From Pseudomonadota bacterium (GTDB lineage: Bacteria > Myxococcota_A > UBA9042), in NCBI GenBank assembly GCA_005792545.1, contig SXRM01000173.1, positions 1-36,606 on the forward strand: a stretch of DNA of 36,606 nucleotides, given 5' to 3'. The position numbers were made by a program, and so were the translations under genes. This document shows, piece by piece, positions 16,801 through 22,449 of the stretch. The first letter of the stretch is position 1. Every line of letters begins with the position of its first letter. The notes under the pieces are model-generated. The model was not told the origin of the DNA. It did no database searches and was given only the letters and a program-made list of their open reading frames with translations.

Positions 16801-17789
16801 CCGAGGCCGTGCCGCCCGACACCTGGCTGCGGCCGTGCGGTCGGCGCGACGGCGTGTTCAGCGATTACTTGCGCTTCTTGGAACACGGGTTGGTTCGCAG
16901 CATCGTCGGCGGCAGCGACAGCCACGGCTACAAGCAAGAGCCTGGCGCGCCGCGCACCTACTTCAAGGCCACGACCGACGATCCGCACACCATGGACGAG
17001 CGCGCGGCCTCCGAAGCGCTACGCGCGGGCAAGGCAGTGCCGAGCTACGGCCCGATGATCGACGTGACGATTGGCGGCAAAGGTCCGGGTGAGACGGTCG
17101 CCCTCAAAGCGGGCGCGCCCCTGCCGGTCAAGGTGCGGGTGCAAACGGCGTCGTGGTACGGCGTGGACCGCGTCGAGGTCTACGTCAACGGTCGCGTTAC
17201 CGCCAGCGAGGCCATCAAGCCGGACGCAGCGCGCATTGTCGACCTCGACAAGACCTTTGCCTTGACTGTGCCCGATCGCGACTCGCACGTGGTGGTGGTG
17301 GCCATCGGCACCGACAATGGCCACTTGATGCGGCCAGTGTACCTCGATGTGCCGTTCGGCGAGCTGCAGCTGGCCCGCGTGGCATCGATTGCGTTCAGTT
17401 CGCTGTTCAGTGCCGATCCGGCGTTGGGCGCGGTGGCGTCCAGCATCATTCCGCCGCCGGCGCGCATCCCGGACTTCTTCCCGGCGCTGCCGATGGCGAT
17501 TGCCAGCGCGGTGTTTGTCGACACCAACGGCAACGGCAAGTACGACGCGCCGCTACCGATGCCGGCGTTCTGCTCGCCCAAGTGTGACGCCAAGACCGGC
17601 GAGATCTTGGACGGTGCCTACGATGCGGACGGCAAGAAGCGCACCTGCAAGCAATTGCAGTCGAACTACGAGTGCTTGCAGCCCGAAGGCCGCTGCGGTC
17701 TGCCGGTGCCCGGCGTGTGCTCGATCTTTGCCGAGCAGCAAAAGACCAGCTTGCGCGGGGCGCTGGGCGACCACCGCGTGCGACCATAG
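13860..17789 (+). CDS. Large lipoprotein with a PHP-type (CehA/McbA-like) metallohydrolase domain
   Basis: 1309 residues from ATG 13860. The lipobox is LAAWGC (C24). Residues ~200-275 hold a Cys-rich insert (SCNDDGDCGKG, CTCQSLEAQGCGKQDC, CPSCGCS). A beta-rich carboxypeptidase-like region follows (~450-650). The hydrolase core has DFHLHAEPSFDS (H668, H670), STDHDVLS (D700, H701, D702), a Glu/His in GSEISTLEIGHYIGF, AHPRDG, then GGSDSHGY (D1020, H1022). This is the complete metal-ligand series of PHP phosphoesterases. A charged insert lies between AHPRDG and SDSH. The C-terminal region is beta-rich with another Cys cluster (CSPKCDA, CKQLQSNYECLQPEGRC). It is likely a cell-surface or periplasmic phosphoester or amide hydrolase paired with the upstream porin. 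Substrate unknown. Confidence 0.82.
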   Translation: MTRLPLPIVRAAWLTLLGLAAWGCDAENTRTLRAHRAQTRHDLIGGPVAYADIGDFILENDQIRVGILQGGSKGSWGPGVFGGSLVDADIVRHDARFPPGHGRDKLAEVFPFANLLVPAPLSTQVKVLADGSDGKAATVRVEGKGVFLFEALSVLRRQGDLLGVAFPDLNTALDFRTDYTLKPGDRYVTMTTWVILSPEPKLVHKPYYKASCNDDGDCGKGLLRCLGAGAGKKGVCTCQSLEAQGCGKQDCGASVPLVDDYGCPSCGCSKIEPMVNAQSQASVFQAILGDSNFNPDAKFKAGVGGGDFVFFGNQADIFVPGHGFDEEKPVWDALFNGRDTFGKPLVFDFAGAAGDEVSYGYYTKKAASDAAQSRVLVPVFTSAATAFVTATRACLRDESDDATCDKARVFEYTRYLAVGHGDIASVADTIFSHRATPTGTLKGYVRWGQTGQPAKNGSVMVLRNPDPKKDWATLDAVVMANKAIDESPGVLNAIDADPGADRQEDGAFEATLPAGDYLLVALDQHKVVHSKPIAVRIEVGKAVVVVPDLPSPGRVRVRVQDANGGAVPSKLTIVKLDAAGKPLFRDGGRLPYFGQGRLGIGVQHLGFAMDGQFDVPLAAGSYQVVASHGTEWSTWRKTVTVAQGIGQDHAAQIVPELDTTGWLSGDFHLHAEPSFDSGMPLSRRVETVAAEGVDYVASTDHDVLSNYAPWIKQFGLDKWLRAVVGSEISTLEIGHYIGFPLQYKQLDIPSHGSVAWYCQPSDQVLADIWKRTGFEDGLGGKASTIIAHPRDGFLGWLDQAGANAYSHTRTLSMLEAGNPTLRTVGCDHDAMEVFNGKRFDSIHTATVREVQEFSRCLARIDRAGVDAEGKVDAAKMRDELKLACPEYADRGLENVVKRDGLDTCPADEDAATCKMRYRMALAHISTADINTRTKEEQDAWMDEPAGDVAKEAVPEAAADKKLDTIKKLCDFKAALLDKPFAEAVPPDTWLRPCGRRDGVFSDYLRFLEHGLVRSIVGGSDSHGYKQEPGAPRTYFKATTDDPHTMDERAASEALRAGKAVPSYGPMIDVTIGGKGPGETVALKAGAPLPVKVRVQTASWYGVDRVEVYVNGRVTASEAIKPDAARIVDLDKTFALTVPDRDSHVVVVAIGTDNGHLMRPVYLDVPFGELQLARVASIAFSSLFSADPALGAVASSIIPPPARIPDFFPALPMAIASAVFVDTNGNGKYDAPLPMPAFCSPKCDAKTGEILDGAYDADGKKRTCKQLQSNYECLQPEGRCGLPVPGVCSIFAEQQKTSLRGALGDHRVRP

Positions 17790-17793
17790 GACC

Positions 17794-17820
17794 AGTCCCA
17801 GAATAGGTCATTCTGGGACT
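17794..17820 (+). terminator. Perfect 11-bp stem-loop behind the CehA-like gene
   Basis: AGTCCCAGAAT (17794-17804) and ATTCTGGGACT (17810-17820) pair perfectly around AGGTC, four bases after the stop codon. Only CGTTCCGTTT follows, so the U-tract is weak. It is also the hairpin module of repeat element copy A. Confidence 0.55.
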
Positions 17821-17886
17821 CGTTCCGTTTGCTCACTAGGTGGGTCGCAAGCTCGCGTCTTTGCAAGCCGACTCGCCGCTCCGCTG
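17794..17886 (+). repeat. Dispersed hairpin-plus-tail element, copy A
   Basis: The stem-loop at 17794-17820 is followed by a spacer containing TTTGCT and a 47-bp tail (17840-17886) starting GTGGGTCGC and ending GACTCGCCGCTCCGCTG. By hand, the tail matches copy B at 39 of 47 positions without gaps. It lies directly behind the CehA-like gene in the same orientation. Confidence 0.7.
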
Positions 17887-17935
17887 GTAGGCATGACGAT
17901 TGGTTTGAACTCGCACGGACGTTTAGGCGGGCACC

Positions 17936-18328
17936 ATGTCTAGCGACAACGAGCCGGTGGACGCGACCCCGCCTGACGCTGGCCAGCCGGACTCGGGGCC
18001 ATTGGAAGCCGACGTTGCGGCCGCCAACAGCGAAGCTCTGCAGCCACCACCTGCCGAAGCTGCCGCCACTGTGGGTTCGAGCACACTGGCCGACATGCTC
18101 GCCGGTCCAGAGTTGCCCACCGAAGAAGTGCTAGAGCGCGCCGAGGCTAAGCCGCCGCGCTACCGCCTGGTCCGCGGGGCGATCTACACCACGTACATGG
18201 TGCTGGTGGCGTGGTTTTGCATTGGCGTGACCGTCGCCGTGTGGCGGGCGGTGTGGGGCCCTGACGGCGCAAAGCTCCAGGCCCATGAAGCGCAGCACGG
18301 CACCAACCTGAAAAACTGCAGGGAGTAG
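17936..18328 (+). CDS. Hypothetical single-pass membrane protein
   Basis: 130 residues from ATG 17936. The first ~75 residues are acidic and Ala/Pro-rich (low complexity). One strong membrane helix, IYTTYMVLVAWFCIGVTVAV, spans ~83-102. A short tail with HEAQHG ends in NCRE. No signal peptide is seen, so the long N-terminus is probably cytoplasmic. No family is recognised. The stop is six bases before the ATG of the following SDR, and the SDR's ribosome site (GGGAG, 18320-18324) lies inside this gene, so the two are probably translationally coupled. Confidence 0.65.
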   Translation: MSSDNEPVDATPPDAGQPDSGPLEADVAAANSEALQPPPAEAAATVGSSTLADMLAGPELPTEEVLERAEAKPPRYRLVRGAIYTTYMVLVAWFCIGVTVAVWRAVWGPDGAKLQAHEAQHGTNLKNCRE

Positions 18329-18334
18329 AGTCAG

Positions 18335-19159
18335 ATGGCCACAGGTACCGTCAAACTGCCGCAGAGCGAACTGCAAGCCGCGCTGGCCGCGCGCGCCAAG
18401 CACATCTTCATTACCGGTGCGTCGCGGGGCATCGGCGAGGCCACAGCGCGTCTGCTCGGCGAGGAGAAGAACCACCGCCTGACGCTGGCCGCGCGCTCGT
18501 ACACGCGCTGCCTGGGCATCTGCATGGACATCGGCACCGACCGCGCCCACACCGTGCGGCTGGACCTGCAAGACGAGCAGTCGATCGACGAAGCCGTGGT
18601 CGCTGCGGAGTCGCGCAACGGGCCGGTGGACGTGCTGATCCTCAACGCCGGCATCAATGCGCAGACGCCGTTCGACGACCTGAGTCCGCAGGGCAGGGCG
18701 ACCTTTCGCTCCGTGCTCACCACCAATCTTGTCCACACGTACTTTCTGGCGCAATTGGCCGCGGCGCACATGCCCCAAAACGGCCGCATCCTGTTTGTCG
18801 GCAGCGTGCTCGGCCGCATGGGCGTGCCCGGCAACAGCGCCTACGTCGCCAGCAAGCACGCCGTGATGGGCCTGGTGCGCAGTCTAGCGCACGAACTGGC
18901 GCCGCGCGGTATCCGCGTCAACGCCGTCAATCCGGGCTGGGTCGACACCCAGATGGCGCACGACGCCATGACCCGCATGGCCGAGCACCGCGGCGTGCCG
19001 TTGCAGCAAGTGCAGACCCAGATGCTGTCGAGTCAACCGATCCGGCGCATGGCCAAGCCGCAAGAAGTCGCGCAGTACTTGAAGTTCCTAATTGGCCCCG
19101 GCGGCGACTGCATCACAGGGCAGGGCATCGACATCTCTTGTGGGTCGGTGATGATCTGA
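18335..19159 (+). CDS. Short-chain dehydrogenase/reductase (classical SDR)
   Basis: 274 residues from ATG 18335. The NAD(P) site is TGASRGIGE (~28-36). LNAGIN gives the NAG motif. The catalytic Ser is in FVGSVLGRMG and the YxxxK pair is YVASK (Y170, K174). NPGWVDTQM follows, and the end GQGIDISCGSVMI is a typical SDR dimer tail. The length fits FabG-like 3-oxoacyl or polyol dehydrogenases. An insert with CLGICMDIGTD replaces the usual cofactor-selecting acidic or Arg loop, so NADH/NADPH preference cannot be called. It is coupled to the small membrane protein upstream. Confidence 0.85.
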   Translation: MATGTVKLPQSELQAALAARAKHIFITGASRGIGEATARLLGEEKNHRLTLAARSYTRCLGICMDIGTDRAHTVRLDLQDEQSIDEAVVAAESRNGPVDVLILNAGINAQTPFDDLSPQGRATFRSVLTTNLVHTYFLAQLAAAHMPQNGRILFVGSVLGRMGVPGNSAYVASKHAVMGLVRSLAHELAPRGIRVNAVNPGWVDTQMAHDAMTRMAEHRGVPLQQVQTQMLSSQPIRRMAKPQEVAQYLKFLIGPGGDCITGQGIDISCGSVMI

Positions 19160-19174
19160 CCGCGCAGCCGGCTT

Positions 19175-19201
19175 AAAAACGCCACCGCCCGCCTTGCGGG
19201 C
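19175..19201 (-). terminator. Likely terminator for the hsp20 transcript (minus strand)
   Basis: Read on the minus strand, GCCCGC-AAG-GCGGGC (19201-19187) is followed seven bases later by TTTTT (19179-19175). It lies 124 bp after the hsp20 stop. On the plus strand the same hairpin could stop the SDR transcript. Confidence 0.4.
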
Positions 19202-19294
19202 CTGGAAACGATTTGCGCAATCATTTCCAGGCCCGCCGGCTGGCTTCGTGGGTCGCCAGCTCGCGGCCTCGGGGGCCGACTCGCGGCTCCGCTG
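19198..19294 (+). repeat. Dispersed hairpin-plus-tail element, copy B
   Basis: A 16-bp stem with one C-A mismatch (19198-19213 with 19219-19234, loop TGCGC) is followed after 13 bp by the 47-bp tail 19248-19294. The tail matches copy A at 39/47 positions and copy C at 40/44. The element starts 38 bp behind the SDR stop in the same orientation. Confidence 0.75.
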
Positions 19295-19324
19295 CACGGC
19301 AACCTTGCCGCTTTGTCAGCTCGA

Positions 19325-19768
19325 CTAGTTGGGCTGGTTAACCGCAATCTTGCGCGGCTGCGCCTCCGCCTTCTTGGGCAGCTCGAGCCGCAGCACGCCA
19401 TCCTTGGCGCTCGCGGTGATCCTTTCGGCGTCGACGTTGTTGGGCAGGGTGAAGCTGCGGCTGAACTGGCCGTAGCTGCGCTCGATGCGGTGCCAGCCGG
19501 CCTTGGCCTCGGTGGTCTCGGCCTTGCGCTCGCCCTTGACCACCAGCGTCTGGTTTTCGACGTGGATGTCGACTTCCTCGGGGCGCACCTCGGGCAGGTC
19601 GAACTTGAGCACGTAGCGGTCGGTCGTCTCGCAGATGTCGACCGCGGGGGCGAACGTCGGCGTGGCGCGGCTGCCGCGGTTTTCGGTGCCCACCTGGTCA
19701 AAAAGCTTGTTGATTTCCGCGTGCAGCGTGTCGACGTCGCTCCACGGGTTCCATCGCATCAGAGTCAT
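19325..19768 (-). CDS. Hsp20 family small heat-shock protein
   Basis: 147 residues from ATG 19768, with AGGAGAA upstream on the minus strand. It has the alpha-crystallin domain (~42-135): FAPAVDICETTDRYVLKFDLPEV cannot be quoted whole, but its parts VDICETTDRY and LKFDLPEV are clear. VDIHVENQTLVVKGER, YGQFSRSFTLPNNVD and AKDGVLRLELPK then give the characteristic A-x-x-x-G-V-L-x-L signature. The N-terminus starts MTLMRWNPWSDVD, as is common in bacterial class A proteins. It is an ATP-independent holdase in the cytoplasm. It lies 203 bp downstream of msrQ with several TTGACA boxes between, so it probably has its own promoter. Confidence 0.95.
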   Translation of the reverse strand: MTLMRWNPWSDVDTLHAEINKLFDQVGTENRGSRATPTFAPAVDICETTDRYVLKFDLPEVRPEEVDIHVENQTLVVKGERKAETTEAKAGWHRIERSYGQFSRSFTLPNNVDAERITASAKDGVLRLELPKKAEAQPRKIAVNQPN

Positions 19769-19947
19769 GGCTGTTCTCCTCGCCGCGTCAAAGTGCGCGG
19801 ACGTATTGGTGGTTGTGGCCGGGCGCCCGCCCAGTGGGGAGCGCCGTCGCCGGCCGTCGACACCAAGAAAACCAGCCCCGCGCGGTTGTCAAGGGACAAA
19901 GCCGTGCAATGTCAAATGGTTGTGTCGCGTCGCGGACGAAAACACCC

Positions 19948-19975
19948 AAATTAGTCCGGCCAAGGGGCTTGTCAA
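19948..19975 (-). promoter_or_regulatory. Possible promoter upstream of hsp20
   Basis: On the minus strand, a perfect TTGACA (19975-19970, overlapping the msrQ stop) is followed after 16 bp by TAATTT (19953-19948). Two more TTGACA boxes lie at 19915-19910 and 19892-19887 in the same direction, without good -10 partners. No sigma32 or CIRCE sequence was seen. Confidence 0.3.
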
Positions 19976-20589
19976 CGGGCCTTTGAAGGTCCCGATCGGC
20001 GCGACCAGCGCACCCACAGCAGCCCCGCCACGGCCAGCGAAAACCCAATCCAGTGCTGGGGATCGGCGCCGTCGCGCAGCGCGTAGTGCAGGCACGCCAG
20101 CACGGCAACGGCGTAGACCAACCTGTGCACACGCTGCCAGCGCGCGCCGCCGAGCCAGCGCACCACCGCTGTGGGCGTGGTCGCGGCCAGCACGGTGAGC
20201 GCCGTCATGGCCGTGACACCGAAGACAAGCCAGGGAGTCTTGACGACGTCTACACCGATCGCCCAGAGATCAAACGACTTCTCCCCGATCACAAACACAC
20301 CGACGTGCGCGGCCGCCAGGGCGAAAGCGACCAGGCCCAAGCGTTTGCGCCATCGACCCGGCCAGGTGGCGCCTGTCCACCATCGCAGCGGAGTGCACGC
20401 CAGCGTCGCCACCAACCACGCCAGCGCCCAGAAACCGAGCTGATTGGCGATCCACAGCGACCAGCTGGGCGGCGGATGCTCGCCCTTGGGCTGCGGGCCG
20501 ATGTGCCACGACCAGCTGATCTGCGCCAGGGTGACGAGGATACCCAGCGCGAAACCGATCGCAGGCCGCCGGTCCGCGGTCGTCGTCAT
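19972..20589 (-). CDS. msrQ: MsrQ-like haem-binding membrane subunit (ferric reductase-like)
   Basis: 205 residues from ATG 20589. Hydrophobic segments are at ~10-27, 48-66, 83-103, 118-135, 155-171 and 180-195. Candidate haem-ligand histidines are in AAAHVGVF (~95) and in RVHRLVYAVAVLACLHYALR, where the two His are spaced as in MsrQ/YedZ. In the usual system MsrQ passes quinone electrons to the periplasmic molybdoenzyme MsrP, which repairs oxidised methionines. No msrP is in this window. The gene follows the dienoyl-CoA reductase-type SDR by 13 bp, so they share a transcript, an unusual pairing. Confidence 0.8.
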   Translation of the reverse strand: MTTTADRRPAIGFALGILVTLAQISWSWHIGPQPKGEHPPPSWSLWIANQLGFWALAWLVATLACTPLRWWTGATWPGRWRKRLGLVAFALAAAHVGVFVIGEKSFDLWAIGVDVVKTPWLVFGVTAMTALTVLAATTPTAVVRWLGGARWQRVHRLVYAVAVLACLHYALRDGADPQHWIGFSLAVAGLLWVRWSRRSGPSKAR

Positions 20590-20602
20590 AGTCGGATGGT
20601 CG

Positions 20603-21457
20603 CTACTTCGCAGACTTGGAAGGACGCAGCATCGCCAGCCCGGCCCTGAGCTCGTCGCGCGGGTAGTCGGTCATGCGGCTGAACTCCTGGCCAGCTTTGA
20701 GCACTTCGCCGCCGTCCAGCGTCACGCACTCGCCAGTCATCCAGGCGTTCATCGGACTCAGCAGGTATGACGCGAGGTTGGCCAGTTCCCCGGGCTCGCC
20801 GAAGCGACCCAGCGGCACTTGCCGAAGCGCCTCGTCGTGGGCGTCGGCCGGCATCAGGCGACTGAACGCGCCCTCGGTCGGAAACGGTCCGGGCGCGATG
20901 GCGTTCAGGCGAATGCCGTAGGTGGCCCACTCGACCGCCAGCGATTTGGTCATTACCAGCACGCCGGCCTTGGCGCACGCGCTCGGCAACACGAACGCCG
21001 AGCCGGTCCAGGCGTAGGTGGTGACGATCGACAGCACCTGACCCTTGGTGCCGCGGGCGATCCACCGCCGGCCGAGCTCACTTGTGCAGTGGAACGACCC
21101 GTGCAGCACGATCTTGACGACGGCGTCAAAAGCATTGGCCGACAGGTCTTCGGCGCAGGCCAAAAAGTTGCCGGCGGCGTTGTTGACCAGCGCCGTCACC
21201 GGGCCGAGCGCGGCCTCGATGGCGTCGACCGCGGCTGCCACGCTCTGCGGATCGCGCACGTCGCAGCGGGCCCAAGCCGCTGTGCCGCCTGCGGCGTTGA
21301 TGGCCTCAACCGTCTCGCGCAGCGGGTCTTCGCGGCGACCGACTACGGCTACCTTGGCGCCCAAGGCACCCATGCGCTCGGCCATCGCGCGGCCGAGGCC
21401 AGTGCCACCGCCGGTAATGAACACGACTTCGTTGGCCAGCAGGTTGGTTTGGAACAT
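20603..21457 (-). CDS. 2,4-dienoyl-CoA reductase-type SDR
   Basis: 284 residues from ATG 21457, preceded by GTGGGGATC. The NADP site is FITGGGTGLGRAMAERMGALG (T15-G22 core), followed by VVGRRED. NNAAGNFLACAEDLS is the form seen in DECR enzymes. The active-site region SIVTTYAWTGSAFVLP with SACAKAGV and KSLAVEWATYGIRLN, then APGPFPTEGAFSRL, closely follows the mitochondrial and bacterial 2,4-dienoyl-CoA reductase pattern, where the catalytic Tyr sits earlier than in classical SDRs and Lys is in AKAGV. It reduces 2,4-dienoyl-CoA during beta-oxidation of unsaturated fatty acids. It precedes msrQ in one unit. Exact substrate range is inferred. Confidence 0.85.
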   Translation of the reverse strand: MFQTNLLANEVVFITGGGTGLGRAMAERMGALGAKVAVVGRREDPLRETVEAINAAGGTAAWARCDVRDPQSVAAAVDAIEAALGPVTALVNNAAGNFLACAEDLSANAFDAVVKIVLHGSFHCTSELGRRWIARGTKGQVLSIVTTYAWTGSAFVLPSACAKAGVLVMTKSLAVEWATYGIRLNAIAPGPFPTEGAFSRLMPADAHDEALRQVPLGRFGEPGELANLASYLLSPMNAWMTGECVTLDGGEVLKAGQEFSRMTDYPRDELRAGLAMLRPSKSAK

Positions 21458-21511
21458 CAGATCCCCACTATTGGACTGCAAGGAAGTGGTCACAACGGCC
21501 TCGCCACAATC

Positions 21512-21603
21512 CGGAGCCGCGAATCGGCCGCCGGGCCCGCGAGCTGGCGACCCACGTAGCAAGCAAATGGGCCTCAGAAATGACTGATCCAATCATTTCA
21601 AGG
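21512..21603 (-). repeat. Dispersed hairpin-plus-tail element, copy C
   Basis: On the minus strand it starts two bases after the DUF4920 gene's stop. The stem is GAAATGATTG/CAGTCATTTC with short outer pairs (21603-21590 with 21586-21572). After GCCCATTTGCTTGCTAC comes the tail 21555-21512, which matches copy B at 40 of 44 positions. The C-A mismatch next to ATGATT recurs in copy B. Confidence 0.75.
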
Positions 21604-21605
21604 TT

Positions 21606-22283
21606 CTACTTCTTTGCGCGAATGACTGCGCCCAGACCGTCAATGCGCACGATGGTCATGGGCTCCTTGACGCTCGCTGGGTCGAACGGCCGCCCCTGCT
21701 CGTCGGCCTCATGCTTTAGCACCTTCTTGGTCGCTTCGAGGTCGAGCACCATCTTGCGGACCATGCCTTCCGCGACCGCCCACTTGCCCTTGGCGCTCTG
21801 CGGGAACACCATCACGCCGTCAGTAACCTTGAATTTCATGGTCTTGCCGGGGGCGTCGCTCTTGACCGTGAACCAGCAGCCGGCCATCTGGCAGACGTCT
21901 TCGACTTCGCCTTCGATGCGGACGCGGCGCCCGGCGTATTTCTCCGGGTTGGCGGCCAACTCGCTGACCGACACCGACTCGGCCAGGGTCACGCCTTGCC
22001 CGAACTTGTCGCCGTCCAGGGCTTGGACCGGGCCATGCTCCGCCGCGACCTTGGGGTCGATCTCGACGGCGCAGGCCGGGTTGGCGGCGTGGTCGCAGAC
22101 GTGCGGTGAGGGCTTCTGGCCGTCCGCGGGCTGGTCGGCCGGCTGATTCGGCTTGGGCTCGGTCGGTCCGCCGGGCTTGGGTGCCTGCAGCGTCGGCGCG
22201 GGCGCCATCGGCGCGGTCTTTTCCGAGCAGGCCGCGATGATCAGGGCAGGGCAAATCAACACTTTGAAAACATGGCAGTTCAT
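21606..22283 (-). CDS. Lipoprotein with a DUF4920-like domain
   Basis: 225 residues from ATG 22283. The signal peptide ends in the lipobox LIIAAC (C19). A Pro/Lys-rich linker (~25-65) follows. The domain has VRIEGEVEDVCQMAGCWFTV with the C-x4-C-W signature seen in DUF4920 proteins, where GxVxxVCxxxGCW recurs, then MKFKVTDGVMVFP and GKWAVAEGMV. Two more cysteines lie in HVCDHAANPACAV. The fold is probably a small OB-like beta barrel; function unknown, probably attached to a membrane outside the cytoplasm. It is divergent from the Ser/Thr kinase gene across 166 bp. Repeat copy C sits right behind its stop. Confidence 0.8.
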   Translation of the reverse strand: MNCHVFKVLICPALIIAACSEKTAPMAPAPTLQAPKPGGPTEPKPNQPADQPADGQKPSPHVCDHAANPACAVEIDPKVAAEHGPVQALDGDKFGQGVTLAESVSVSELAANPEKYAGRRVRIEGEVEDVCQMAGCWFTVKSDAPGKTMKFKVTDGVMVFPQSAKGKWAVAEGMVRKMVLDLEATKKVLKHEADEQGRPFDPASVKEPMTIVRIDGLGAVIRAKK

Positions 22284-22384
22284 GGCGGACTCTGGCCGCT
22301 ACGGGCGCGGCGGGGCCGGGATCCTAGCACGGTTTGGCCGCGAACGGGTTGAAAAAATGGCGCCGCCGCGCGTCTGAGCCTGCG

Positions 22385-22414
22385 GTGACCGCACCCGCCT
22401 CACCGTGGTATGGT
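22385..22414 (+). promoter_or_regulatory. Possible promoter of the Ser/Thr kinase gene
   Basis: GTGACC (22385-22390), an 18-bp spacer and TATGGT (22409-22414) match the consensus at 4/6 each. The ATG at 22450 is 35 bp downstream. Confidence 0.35.
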
Positions 22415-22449
22415 CGCCACGCCGCGGCCGGCGGCAAAGGGCTTGTACG

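Noticed and set aside
19769-19971. Heat-shock operator (CIRCE) or sigma32 promoter before hsp20
   Set aside because: No TTAGCACTC-type inverted repeat and no CTTGAAA/CCCCAT pair could be found on either strand.
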